The translations under genes and the position numbers were made by a program. The notes beneath the pieces were generated by a model, which was given only the letters and a program-made list of their open reading frames with translations, did not search any database and was not told the origin of the DNA. This document shows positions 25,174 through 33,855 of a DNA stretch of 64,000 nucleotides, piece by piece. This DNA comes from Microbispora amethystogenes. Lineage in GTDB: Bacteria > Actinomycetota > Actinomycetes > Streptosporangiales > Streptosporangiaceae. How positions within the stretch are numbered: the first letter of the stretch is position 1; each line of letters opens with the position of its first letter. The stretch spans positions 1 to 64,000 of the forward strand of contig NZ_BOOB01000052.1 in assembly GCF_016863015.1 (NCBI RefSeq), written 5' to 3'.

Positions 25174-26226
25174 ATGGCTGACCGGCTGGCAGGGGTGGCC
25201 CTCGCCCGGTACACCACCCTGCGTACGGGCGGCCCGGCCCGGGCGTTCGCCGAGGCGGCCACCACCGGCGACCTGGTCGCGATGGTGGCCGAGGCCGACC
25301 GCGACAAGGAACCCGTGCTGGTGCTCGGCGGCGGCAGCAACCTGCTCGTCGGCGACGACGGGTTCGGCGGGCTGGTGGTCCGCGTCGTCACCCGGGGCGT
25401 CGAGTCGGCGCCGGACGGGGACGGGCGCGTGTTCGTGACCGCGCAGGCGGGGGAGGACTGGGACGCCCTGGTCGCCCGGTGCGTCGCCGAGGGTCTGTCG
25501 GGGGTCGAGTGCCTGTCGGGCATTCCCGGCCTGGTGGGCTCCACCCCGATCCAGAACGTCGGGGCGTACGGGCAGGACGTCTCGCAGACCGTCACCGGCG
25601 TCCGCGTGTACGACCGGAGGACCGGCGAGGTGGCCGACCTCACGGCGGCGGAGTGCGGTTTCGCCTACCGGCACAGCGCCTTCAAGCAGGACCCCGACCG
25701 GCACGTGGTGCTGGCGGTCACCTACGCCCTGGAGCGGTCCGCGCTGTCGGGGCCCGTGGCGTACCGCGAACTGGCCGCGCGGCTCGGGGTGGAGATCGGC
25801 GAGCGGGTGCCGCTGGCCGAGGCGCGCGAGGCGGTGCTGGAGTTGCGGCGCGGCAAGGGGATGGTGCTCGACCCCGGCGACCCGGACACGCGCAGCGCGG
25901 GGTCCTTCTTCACCAACCCCGTGCTCGGCCCGGACGAGGCGGCGGCCCTGGAGCGTCGCGCCCCCGGCCATCCGCGCTGGGACATGCCCGGCGGCTCGGT
26001 GAAGGTCCCGGCGGCGTGGCTGATCGAGAACGCCGGGTTCCCCAAGGGCTACGAGAAGGGCCGGGCCCGCATCTCCACGAAACACACGCTGGCCCTCACC
26101 AACCCCACCGGGGAGGCGAGCGCGGGCGAGCTGCTCGCGCTGGCCCGCGAGGTGCGCGACGGCGTGCACGAGAAGTTCGGCGTGTGGCTCGTCAACGAGC
26201 CCGTGCTGGTGGGAGCGAGTCTTTAG
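25174..26226 (+). CDS. murB: UDP-N-acetylenolpyruvoylglucosamine reductase
   Basis: This 350-residue MurB flavoprotein reduces UDP-GlcNAc-enolpyruvate to UDP-MurNAc with NADPH, in the cytoplasmic stage of peptidoglycan synthesis. FAD-binding motifs: TTLRTGGPARAF near 10, LVLGGGSNLLVGDDGF near 50, GIPGLVGSTPIQNVGAYGQ near 120. The catalytic Ser is in SAGSFFTNP near 245 and the Glu in NEPVLVG at the C terminus. Spacing with the inserted loop (SAFK context) suits type I. GAGGAG precedes the ATG. It is followed by the Mn-type riboswitch of the next gene. Confidence 0.96.
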   Translation: MADRLAGVALARYTTLRTGGPARAFAEAATTGDLVAMVAEADRDKEPVLVLGGGSNLLVGDDGFGGLVVRVVTRGVESAPDGDGRVFVTAQAGEDWDALVARCVAEGLSGVECLSGIPGLVGSTPIQNVGAYGQDVSQTVTGVRVYDRRTGEVADLTAAECGFAYRHSAFKQDPDRHVVLAVTYALERSALSGPVAYRELAARLGVEIGERVPLAEAREAVLELRRGKGMVLDPGDPDTRSAGSFFTNPVLGPDEAAALERRAPGHPRWDMPGGSVKVPAAWLIENAGFPKGYEKGRARISTKHTLALTNPTGEASAGELLALAREVRDGVHEKFGVWLVNEPVLVGASL

Positions 26227-26239
26227 GTCGATTAGACTG

Positions 26240-26375
26240 GGAGGACACCGAAGGGGAGTAGTCCGAAATCCACTGATCGACACACTGGCGGTTCACCCGC
26301 CCGGTCGTGGAGCCCTCGTGGCGGACGAGACCTTCGGCCCGACAGTCATGACCACATGCTGCCGGGCCGAAGTCG
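26240..26375 (+). promoter_or_regulatory. yybP-ykoY (Mn2+) riboswitch with a competing hairpin
   Basis: The leader has the class signature GGGGAGTAG (26253-26261) and, on the 3' side, GACGAGACC (26324-26332). CCGAAGG (26248-26254) pairs with CCTTCGG (26331-26337) to close the aptamer. The same 3' strand, CTTCGGCCCG (26332-26341), is also perfectly complementary to CGGGCCGAAG (26363-26372), a 10-bp alternative helix. The two pairings exclude each other, as expected of an expression platform. It lies 60 bp upstream of a UPF0016/TMEM165 gene, a known target class. No T-run follows the second helix, so control may be on translation or by another mechanism. Confidence 0.85.
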
Positions 26376-26434
26376 TGCCCGCTCCCCGGGTGTCGTACGG
26401 CGGCCCGGTCGCATCTCCCCTCGGAAGGCGACCC

Positions 26435-27004
26435 GTGCAAGCCCTCTGGATCTCCCTCGTCGTCATCTTCGTGGCCGAGCTCGGCGACAAGAGCCAGCTC
26501 ATGGCCCTGACCTTCGCCACCCGGTTCAAGACGCTCCCGGTGCTGGCCGGCATCACCGTCGCGACCGCGGTCGTGCATCTCGGCAGCGTCGCCCTCGGCA
26601 GGGTCGTCGGCGACGCGCTCCCCACCACCGCCATCTCGATCGTCGCGGGCGTCGCGTTCCTCGCCTTCGCGCTGTGGACGCTGCGCGGCGACGAGCTCAG
26701 CGAGGAGGAGGAGGGCAAGGCGGCCAGGACGACCCGCAACGCGTTCGTCGCCGTCGCCGTCGCGTTCTTCCTCAGCGAGCTGGGCGACAAGACGATGCTC
26801 GCCACCATCACGCTGGCCACCCAGCACGGCTGGTTCGGCACCTGGGTCGGCTCGACCATCGGCATGGTCGCGGCCGACGCGCTGGCGATCCTCGTCGGGC
26901 GCTTCCTCGGCAGCCGCCTGCCGGAAAAGTGGATCAAATACGGCGCCGCCGCGGCGTTCGCCGTCTTCGGTGTCCTGCTGCTGGTGGAGCCCCTGTTCGG
27001 TTAG
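26435..27004 (+). CDS. TMEM165/UPF0016 (GDT1-like) cation transporter, probable Mn2+ exporter
   Basis: This 189-residue protein has six or so membrane helices in two halves, each with the family signature: VAELGDKSQLMAL near residue 15 and LSELGDKTMLATI near 112, separated by an acidic loop (DELSEEEEGKA). Bacterial members export Mn2+. The GTG start at 26435 is 6 bp after GGAAGG; a longer frame upstream would translate through the riboswitch helix. Control by the leader fits manganese efflux. Its stop overlaps the stop of the convergent LuxR gene by 3 bp. Confidence 0.93.
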   Translation: MQALWISLVVIFVAELGDKSQLMALTFATRFKTLPVLAGITVATAVVHLGSVALGRVVGDALPTTAISIVAGVAFLAFALWTLRGDELSEEEEGKAARTTRNAFVAVAVAFFLSELGDKTMLATITLATQHGWFGTWVGSTIGMVAADALAILVGRFLGSRLPEKWIKYGAAAAFAVFGVLLLVEPLFG

Positions 27005-29907
27005 TCCAGGAGAGACAGGCGGTGGGCCGCGGCGGCGGCCTCTCCCCGGGTCGACACGCCCAGCTTCGGCAGGATGTTCGACACGTGGACGCTGACGGTC
27101 TTGGCCGAGATGAACAGCTCGGCCGCGATGTCGCGGTTGCTCCGCCCGGCGGCCACCAGGCGGAGCACCTCCAGCTCACGGGGGGTCAGGTCGGCCTGCC
27201 GTCCGGACCTAACCGGCGGAGCGGCCGACGGCGTGGGATCGGACAGCGGTGCCTTGGAGAGCGGCGTGCCGACGCGGCGGGCCAGCGTCTCCATCTGGGT
27301 GACCAGCGGGGTCGCGCGGAGCGCGACGGCGAGCGGGCAGGCCTCGTGCAGCCGCGCGGAGGCCCCCTCGCGGTCGCCGCGCGCGGCGGCGTCCACCGCC
27401 GCGAGCAGCAGCGCCTTGGCCTGCACGTACGGGCGGCGGAGCCGCCGCCACGCCTGCGCCGCCGCGTCGAACTCTCCCCGGTAGACCAGGCCGAACGCCT
27501 CGTTCACCGGTCCGTCGCCCAGGTTCCCCGCCAGGCGGTCGCCCTGCGCCCGCACCTTCGCGACCCGCTCGGGCGCGACCGGCGCCGCGGCGTCGCAGAC
27601 GTACCGGATCGACGCCAGCAGCCGCCCGGCCAGCATCGCCTTGCGCGACAGCGGCGGGTGGTCGAGCGCGGCCTCCAGGAGGTCCAGCGCCTTGAGCGGC
27701 TCGCCGCGCAGCAGGTGGAAGGCGAGCACCAGGCGGGTGTTGTTCGTCCACTCCTGCGTCTGCTCCTCGCGGCGCGGGGAGAAGGCGCCGACCTCGGAGA
27801 GGATGTCCTGGGCCAGGTCCTCCTCGCCCCGGCTGATCGCGATGTCCGCCCGCACGCGCAGCATGTGCCAGCGGGTGCGCATGGTGGGGCCCATGGTCAT
27901 GGCCCGGTCGATGACCTCGATGGCCTCGTCCCACCGGCCGAGCGACTCCAGCGCCTCCGCCCGGTTGTTGGCGATGAACACCCCCTGGTGGCGGAACCTG
28001 CCGTACCGGCGGGAGAGCTTCTCCCCCTCCAGGGCGAGCTGAACCGCCTCCTCCGAGCGGCCGAGGTTGTCGAGGGCGTCGACGTTGTTGCCGAGGGCGC
28101 GCAGGATGATCCGGGGCGAGTCCAGGCGGGTGCCCATCGCCAGCGCCCGCTCGTTGAGCGCGAACGTGGTCTCCAGGTCGCCGTTGATGGAGTGGCCGAG
28201 CGCGAGGTTGATCAGCAGGTCGGCCTCCTGCACCTCGTGCCCCTTCTCGCGGGCCGTGCGCAGCGCCTCCTGCGTGACCGCCGTGCCCTCGACGACCTGG
28301 TCGGAGCACATCAGCATCGTGCCGAGCCGGGTCAGCACGAGCGTGCGGGTGTCGCCGGGCAGCGGGACCAGGCCCTCGGCGCGGCGCAGGTCGTCCAGGC
28401 TGCCGGGCTTGGCCTTCTGCGACTTGACGTTCGCCATGCGGACCAGCAGCTCGGCCACCCGCTCCGGGGCGGTCCGTTCGTCCAGCTCGGACAGCGCGCC
28501 GCGCACATACTTGAGGCTCTGCTCCATGTCGCCGCTGACGTACGCCGCCTCCGAGGCCCGTTCGAGCACCGTGCAGTGGTCCTGGCCGATGTGGCCGGCG
28601 GCGCCCGGCACCTTGTCCCACAGCGTCAGCACGCGTTCGAGCAGCTGGATCTGCTCGGTGTAGGCGAACGACTTGGCCGCCTTCTCCGCGGCCTCCCAGG
28701 CGGAGATCAGCGCCCACCGGTCGTCGCGGGCGGAGTACCAGTGGTGGGCGATCTCGATGGCCGCCCGGCCCGGGGGCACCAGCGTGCGGTCGCGGTCGAT
28801 CTCCTCGGCGTACCGCGCGTGCATGCGGGCGTGCTCGCCCGGGAGCAGCTCGTCGTGCACCGCCTCGCGGATCAGGGCGTGCCGGAAGGCGTACGCCCCG
28901 CCGTCGGCGACCTGCAGCACGTTGGCGGCGATGGCCGGCCGCAGCGCGTCCTCGAGGTCCACGTCCGAGAGCCCGCTCACCGCCGCGAGCAGGGCGTGTC
29001 CCACCCGGACGCCCCCGGCGGCGGCGATGCGGAGCACCCGCTGGCTCTCCTCCGGCAGGCGTTCCACCGACCCGATGATGAGGTCGTGCAGCGAGTCGGG
29101 GAAGGAACACTCCTCGCCGCAGTCGAGCAGCGCCTCCACGAACAGCGGGATGCCGCCGCTGCGCTCGAAGACCCGGTCGACCCTGGCGAACGCGGGGGTG
29201 ACGCCGAGGATCCCGGCCATCTGCGCGGCGACCTCGTCCTGGGTGAAGCGCGGCAGGTCGAGGCGCACCACCCCGTCGACCCGGCCCAGCTCGGCCAGCA
29301 CGGGCCGCAGGGGATGGGTGCGGTGCAGCTCGTCCGACCGGTACGTCATGACCATCAGGACGGGGGCCGTCCTCAGGTTGCGGCTGAGGAAGGCGATCAG
29401 GTCGCGGCTGGAGCGGTCGGCCCAGTGGACGTCCTCGATGATGAGGACGACCGGCCGCCGCTCGGCGAGCCGTTCCAGCAGCGTGAGGATCAGCTCGAAC
29501 AGCCGGGCGCGGGCCGACTCCGTCTCCCCGTCGCCGGTCGGCTCGCCGAACTCGGGCAGCAGCCTGGCCAGGTCACGGCCGGCGCCGTCCGGCAGCAGCG
29601 CGGTGACCTCGGCGGCCCCGGACTCCCTGACCAGCTGGCGCAGCGCGGCGGTGAACGGGGCGTACGCGAGACCCTCGGCGGACAGCTCCACGCAGCCCCC
29701 GACGAGCACGTGGGCGCCGTCCTCCGCGGCCTCCTCCGCGAACCGGCCGGCGAGGCGGGTCTTCCCCACCCCTGCCTCGCCGCCGATCAACACCGCCGCG
29801 GTGGCCTGCTTGCGGGCCTGGTCGTAGGCCTCGGCGAGGGTCTCCAGCTCCGCGTCCCGCCCCACGAAGACGGGGCTAACCGCCCGGCGTGTCATGTCGT
29901 AAAGCAT
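27001..29907 (-). CDS. LAL-type LuxR transcriptional regulator
   Basis: This 968-residue protein has a STAND ATPase domain (FVGRDAEL near 14; Walker A GGEAGVGKT at 42-50; VLIIEDVHWADRSS near 140), TPR-like helices through the middle, and a C-terminal LuxR HTH (LTPRELEVLRLVAAGRSNRDIAAELFISAKTVSVHVSNIL) at about 905-960. The ATG of MLYDMTRR at 29907 was chosen, as upstream sequence is low-complexity Arg/Pro. No obvious target is adjacent: it converges on the Mn transporter and its 5' side faces a 53-residue protein gene on the same strand. Confidence 0.92.
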   Translation of the reverse strand: MLYDMTRRAVSPVFVGRDAELETLAEAYDQARKQATAAVLIGGEAGVGKTRLAGRFAEEAAEDGAHVLVGGCVELSAEGLAYAPFTAALRQLVRESGAAEVTALLPDGAGRDLARLLPEFGEPTGDGETESARARLFELILTLLERLAERRPVVLIIEDVHWADRSSRDLIAFLSRNLRTAPVLMVMTYRSDELHRTHPLRPVLAELGRVDGVVRLDLPRFTQDEVAAQMAGILGVTPAFARVDRVFERSGGIPLFVEALLDCGEECSFPDSLHDLIIGSVERLPEESQRVLRIAAAGGVRVGHALLAAVSGLSDVDLEDALRPAIAANVLQVADGGAYAFRHALIREAVHDELLPGEHARMHARYAEEIDRDRTLVPPGRAAIEIAHHWYSARDDRWALISAWEAAEKAAKSFAYTEQIQLLERVLTLWDKVPGAAGHIGQDHCTVLERASEAAYVSGDMEQSLKYVRGALSELDERTAPERVAELLVRMANVKSQKAKPGSLDDLRRAEGLVPLPGDTRTLVLTRLGTMLMCSDQVVEGTAVTQEALRTAREKGHEVQEADLLINLALGHSINGDLETTFALNERALAMGTRLDSPRIILRALGNNVDALDNLGRSEEAVQLALEGEKLSRRYGRFRHQGVFIANNRAEALESLGRWDEAIEVIDRAMTMGPTMRTRWHMLRVRADIAISRGEEDLAQDILSEVGAFSPRREEQTQEWTNNTRLVLAFHLLRGEPLKALDLLEAALDHPPLSRKAMLAGRLLASIRYVCDAAAPVAPERVAKVRAQGDRLAGNLGDGPVNEAFGLVYRGEFDAAAQAWRRLRRPYVQAKALLLAAVDAAARGDREGASARLHEACPLAVALRATPLVTQMETLARRVGTPLSKAPLSDPTPSAAPPVRSGRQADLTPRELEVLRLVAAGRSNRDIAAELFISAKTVSVHVSNILPKLGVSTRGEAAAAAHRLSLLD

Positions 29908-30004
29908 GTCATGACCCTTTGTCTGGCTTCGCCTGCTTTTTTGCCCTACGGGGGCTGGCAAGCCCGGCCGGGAGGGAGGGTCCGGCCGGGCCTTCGTACG
30001 CGGG

Positions 30005-30166
30005 TCACGAGTTGCGGAGCTTGCCGAACGTCCCGCGCAGGCGGCGGGCGCGCTGCTGCGCCTTGAGGCCGGCCAGCGCCTGGCGGGCACGCCGGTGCGA
30101 GGCGGCCTCCTCCTGGAGCTCGGCGGCCCGGTTGATCATGATCTGGTAGTGCAGTTCCGGCCCCAT
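30005..30166 (-). CDS. Small basic helical protein (53 residues)
   Basis: The frame starts MGPELHYQIMINRAAELQEEA and continues as one amphipathic Arg/Ala-rich helix ending RLRGTFGKLRNS. GGAG lies 8-11 bp before the ATG at 30166. It resembles the other 53-residue protein at 55076-55237 in length, start (short acidic/aromatic N terminus) and helix pattern, so the two may be one family. It lies just upstream of the LuxR-type gene on the same strand. Function is unknown. Confidence 0.65.
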   Translation of the reverse strand: MGPELHYQIMINRAAELQEEAASHRRARQALAGLKAQQRARRLRGTFGKLRNS

Positions 30167-30382
30167 CGCGGGTCTCCTTGTTCGAGGCTTCTTTCCGTAC
30201 ACCTCAAGGTTCGGTCTAAGACGCCCCCCGCCACATCGGGCGGATGTCCTATCTCTCGGCCGGCTCGTGTGCGGCCGGTGGCCTACGCCGTCTAAGGCGG
30301 CTAAGGCGATGCCTTAGGAACACCTGGGTCCCCGGGTTTGGAATCATTCGCCGTGGTCGGCGATGCTGGTTCCGTGCCAACT

Positions 30383-31321
30383 ATGACTACTCCGCTCGCG
30401 GAGGTCGCCTCCTCAAATTCGACGCTGCGGGCGTTCCTGCACGGCCTTCCCGGGGTCGACCGGGTCGGCGCGGACGCCCGCGCCGCGATGCTGGGCACGC
30501 GATCGATCAAGACGACCGCCAAGAAACAGGCCGTCGACATGGCCATCGGAATGGTCGACCTGACGACTCTGGAGGGCGCCGACACCCCCGGCAAGGTCAG
30601 GGCGATGTGCGCCAAGGCCATGCGGCCCGACCCCGGCGACGCCTCCGTGCCGCCGGTCGCCGCGGTCTGCGTCTACCCCGACCTGGTCGCGACGGCCGTG
30701 TCCGCCCTCACCGGCTCGGGGGTGAAGGTGGCGTCGGTCGCCACGTCGTTCCCCAGCGGACGGTCCTCCCTGGAGGTGAAGGTCACCGAGACCTCCCTCG
30801 CGGTGGCCGCGGGCGCGTCCGAGATCGACATGGTCATCGACCGCGGCGCGTTCCTCGCCGGCGACTACCTCAAGGTGTACGAGGAGATCGTCGCCATCAA
30901 GAAGGCCTGCGGCGACACCCATCTGAAGGTGATCCTGGAGACCGGTGAGCTCGCGACGTACGACAACGTGCGGCGGGCCTCCTGGCTGGCGATGATCGCC
31001 GGAGGCGATTTCATCAAGACCTCGACCGGCAAGGTGTCGCCGGCCGCGACCCTCCCGGTGACGCTCGTGATGCTGGAGGCCGTGCGCGACTTCCGCGCCG
31101 CGACCGGCCGTCAGGTGGGTGTGAAGCCCGCGGGCGGCATCCGCACCACCAAGGACGCGATCAAGTATCTGGTGCTCGTCAACGAGACCGCGGGGCCCGA
31201 CTGGCTGCACCCCGACTGGTTCCGCCTGGGCGCCTCCTCGCTGCTGAACGACCTGCTCATGCAGCGGCAGAAGATGGCCACCGGCCGGTACGCGGGTCCC
31301 GACTACTTCACGCTCGACTGA
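30383..31321 (+). CDS. deoC: Deoxyribose-phosphate aldolase
   Basis: This aldolase of about 312 residues cleaves 2-deoxyribose-5-phosphate to glyceraldehyde-3-phosphate and acetaldehyde. Family motifs: AAVCVYPDLVATA, KVASVATSFPSGRS, EIDMVIDRGAFLAGDY, LKVILETGEL, GGDFIKTSTGK (Schiff-base Lys region) and VGVKPAGGIRTTKDA. The start is uncertain: ATG 30383 or GTG 30374, neither with a strong RBS. Two aldehyde dehydrogenase genes follow, the first 9 bp downstream, which can oxidise the acetaldehyde product; this is a sensible deoxynucleoside-catabolism operon. A CTAAGGC/GCCTTAG hairpin at 30301-30317 lies in the leader. Confidence 0.93.
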   Translation: MTTPLAEVASSNSTLRAFLHGLPGVDRVGADARAAMLGTRSIKTTAKKQAVDMAIGMVDLTTLEGADTPGKVRAMCAKAMRPDPGDASVPPVAAVCVYPDLVATAVSALTGSGVKVASVATSFPSGRSSLEVKVTETSLAVAAGASEIDMVIDRGAFLAGDYLKVYEEIVAIKKACGDTHLKVILETGELATYDNVRRASWLAMIAGGDFIKTSTGKVSPAATLPVTLVMLEAVRDFRAATGRQVGVKPAGGIRTTKDAIKYLVLVNETAGPDWLHPDWFRLGASSLLNDLLMQRQKMATGRYAGPDYFTLD

Positions 31322-31330
31322 GGCTGAGTC

Positions 31331-32758
31331 ATGTTCGAATACGCACCCGCGCCCGAGTCGCGGGACATCGTCGACATCCGGCCGTCGTACGGCCTTTTCA
31401 TCAACGGCGAGTGGGTCGAGCCGCAGGGCGAGGAGCGCCACAAGACCGTCAACCCGGCCACCGAGGAGGTGCTCGCGGAAGTCGCGTGGGCGGGGGAGGC
31501 CGACGTCGACCGCGCCGTGCAGGCCGCCGCCAAGGCGTTTCCCGCCTGGTCGGGCATGCCCGGGGCCGAGCGGGCCAAGTACCTGTTCCGGATCGCCCGG
31601 ATCATCCAGGAGCGGGCGCGTGAGCTGGCCGTGCTGGAGACGCTCGACAACGGCAAGCCGATCCGTGAGTCGCGCGACGTGGACCTCCCGCTGGTCGCCG
31701 CCCACTTCTTCTACTACGCCGGATGGGCCGACAAGCTGGCGTACGCCGGGTTCGGTGAGAACCCGCGGCCGCTGGGGGTGGCCGGGCAGGTCATCCCGTG
31801 GAACTTCCCCCTGCTCATGCTGGCCTGGAAGATCGCGCCCGCGCTGGCCTGCGGCAACACGGTCGTGCTCAAGCCCGCCGAGACGACGCCGCTGACCGCG
31901 CTCGCCTTCGCCGAGATCTGCCGGCAGGCCGACCTGCCGCCGGGGGTCGTCAACATCGTCACCGGCGCGGGCGAGACCGGCGCCGCGCTCGTCGCCCACC
32001 CCGGCGTGGACAAGGTCGCCTTCACCGGCTCCACCGAGGTCGGCCGCCACATCGCGAGGAGCCTCGCGGGCACCCGCAAGAAGCTCACGCTGGAACTCGG
32101 CGGCAAGGCCGCCAACATCGTGTTCGAGGACGCCCCGATCGACCAGGCCGTCGAGGGGGTCGTCAACGGCATCTTCTTCAACCAGGGCCACGTCTGCTGC
32201 GCCGGGTCGCGGCTGCTGGTGCAGGAGTCGGTCGCCGCCGACCTGCTGGAGGCGCTCAAGCGGCGCCTCGGCACGCTCAGGCTCGGCGACCCGCTGGACA
32301 AGAACACCGACATCGGCGCGATCAACTCGGCCGAGCAGCTCGCCAAGATCCGCGAGCTCTCGGAGGCCGGGGAGGCGGAGGGCGCCGAGCGCTGGTCGCC
32401 CTCCTGCCCGATCCCGGACCGCGGATACTGGTTCCCGCCGACCCTGTTCACCGGCGTCGCCCAGTCGCACCGGATCGCCCGCGAGGAGATCTTCGGTCCG
32501 GTGCTGTCGGTGCTGACGTTCCGCACCCCCGCAGAGGCGGTGGAGAAGGCCAACAACACGCCGTACGGGCTGTCGGCGGGCGTGTGGACCGAGAAGGGCT
32601 CGCTCATGCTGTGGGCGGCGTCCCGGCTGCGGGCGGGCGTCGTCTGGTCCAACACGTTCAACCGGTTCGACCCCGCCTCGCCGTTCGGCGGCTTCAAGGA
32701 GTCGGGGTACGGCCGCGAGGGCGGGCGGCACGGTCTGGAGGCCTACCTTGCGGTATGA
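31331..32758 (+). CDS. Aldehyde dehydrogenase, full length
   Basis: This 475-residue NAD(P)-dependent aldehyde dehydrogenase has the cofactor/proton-channel segment VIPWNFPLLMLAWKIAPALACG, the FTGSTEVG loop, the general-base Glu in LELGGKAAN and the catalytic Cys in NQGHVCCAGSRLL. The C terminus PFGGFKESGYGREGG is typical. It lies 9 bp after deoC, so it probably oxidises acetaldehyde from deoxyribose-phosphate cleavage. Its stop overlaps an in-frame ATG (ATGA at 32755) leading into the next gene. Confidence 0.94.
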   Translation: MFEYAPAPESRDIVDIRPSYGLFINGEWVEPQGEERHKTVNPATEEVLAEVAWAGEADVDRAVQAAAKAFPAWSGMPGAERAKYLFRIARIIQERARELAVLETLDNGKPIRESRDVDLPLVAAHFFYYAGWADKLAYAGFGENPRPLGVAGQVIPWNFPLLMLAWKIAPALACGNTVVLKPAETTPLTALAFAEICRQADLPPGVVNIVTGAGETGAALVAHPGVDKVAFTGSTEVGRHIARSLAGTRKKLTLELGGKAANIVFEDAPIDQAVEGVVNGIFFNQGHVCCAGSRLLVQESVAADLLEALKRRLGTLRLGDPLDKNTDIGAINSAEQLAKIRELSEAGEAEGAERWSPSCPIPDRGYWFPPTLFTGVAQSHRIAREEIFGPVLSVLTFRTPAEAVEKANNTPYGLSAGVWTEKGSLMLWAASRLRAGVVWSNTFNRFDPASPFGGFKESGYGREGGRHGLEAYLAV

Positions 32759-32979
32759 CCGATGCGACCGTCATGAGGCCAGGCCGCACGCCCGCTGCGA
32801 CGACGGACGTCGCCGCCGCCTGGCCCGCCGGGCCGACGCGGGAGCCGGCGAGGGCTTCTCCCGGGGCCGCCGCTCCCGCCGCTTCGCCGTACGGCACGGG
32901 TGGTTCGCGCACCGTGGCGGCGTGTGCCGGTGCGGCCAGACCTACCAGCCCGCCCGTCCGCTCGAGATTGGAACCTTCG

Positions 32980-33855
32980 ATGAGTGAGCAGGCCGCGCGG
33001 CTGGCCGTGCGCAAGACGTACAAGCTGTTCGTCGGCGGCGCGTTCCCGCGTTCGGAGAGCGGAAGGTCGTATGCCGTGACCTCCTCCAAGGGAGACTTCC
33101 TCGCCAACGCCGCCAGGGCCTCGCGCAAGGACGCCAGGGACGCCGTCTCGGCCGCCAGGAAGGCGTTCTCCGGGTGGTCGGGCGCCACGGCGTACAACAG
33201 GGGCCAGATCCTGTATCGGATCGCCGAGATGCTGGAGGGCAGGCGCGCGCAGTTCGCCGCCGAGGTCGTCGACGCCGACGGCGTCTCCGCGAAGAAGGCC
33301 GGCGAGCTGGTGGACGCGGCGGTCGACCGGCTGGTCTGGTACGCGGGCTGGTCCGACAAGATCGGGGCGGTCCTGGGGTCGGCCAACCCCGTCGCCGGGC
33401 CGTACTTCAACCTGTCGAGCCCGGAGCCGACCGGCGTGGTGGCCGTGGTCGCCCCGCCGATGGGCCCGCTGCTGGGCCTGGTCAGCGTGATCGCGCCGGT
33501 GATCGTGACCGGGAACACGTGCGTGGTCGTGGCCTCCGAGCGGGCGCCGCTGCCGGCGATCACGCTGGCCGAGGTGCTGGCGACCTCCGACCTGCCGGGC
33601 GGGGTGGTGAACATCCTCACCGGCTCGGCCGCCGAGATCGCTCCCTGGCTCGCGGGCCACATGGACGTCAACGGCATCGACCTGACGGGTGCGGACCCCG
33701 AACTCGCCGTCACGTGCGAGGAACTCGCCGCCGAGAACCTCAAGCGGGTGCTCCGGCCCCCGGCCGGCCGCGTGGACTGGCTCGCCGACCCCGGCATCGA
33801 GCGGATGTCGGCGTTCCTGGAGACCAAGACCGTCTGGCACCCCATCGGCGTCTAA
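32980..33855 (+). CDS. Aldehyde-dehydrogenase-family half protein, lacking catalytic Cys/Glu
   Basis: This 291-residue protein matches only the N-terminal cofactor-binding half of ALDH: KLFVGGAFPRSESGR, SRKDARDAVSAARKAFSGWS, TGVVAVVAPPMGPLLGLVSVIAPVIVTGNTCVVV, LATSDLPGGVVNILTG. It ends at KTVWHPIGV without the ELGGK Glu or the catalytic Cys region. The frame is intact with normal codon bias, so it is probably a real truncated family member, not a recent break. The ATG at 32980 is used; the same frame is open back to ATG 32755, which overlaps the previous stop and would add 75 low-complexity residues. It could be a regulatory or assembly partner of the full-length enzyme. Confidence 0.85.
   Translation: MSEQAARLAVRKTYKLFVGGAFPRSESGRSYAVTSSKGDFLANAARASRKDARDAVSAARKAFSGWSGATAYNRGQILYRIAEMLEGRRAQFAAEVVDADGVSAKKAGELVDAAVDRLVWYAGWSDKIGAVLGSANPVAGPYFNLSSPEPTGVVAVVAPPMGPLLGLVSVIAPVIVTGNTCVVVASERAPLPAITLAEVLATSDLPGGVVNILTGSAAEIAPWLAGHMDVNGIDLTGADPELAVTCEELAAENLKRVLRPPAGRVDWLADPGIERMSAFLETKTVWHPIGV

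Noticed and set aside
26356-30066. Plus-strand open frame of 1236 codons across the UPF0016 and LuxR-type genes
   Set aside because: It reads through two well-supported genes, is low-complexity Arg/Gly/Val/Gln and has no domain; a codon-bias artefact.
32748-32987. 79-codon frame between the two aldehyde dehydrogenase genes
   Set aside because: Arg/His-rich, overlaps the first ALDH stop, no RBS; the spacer is better explained as leader or N-terminal extension of the second ALDH.
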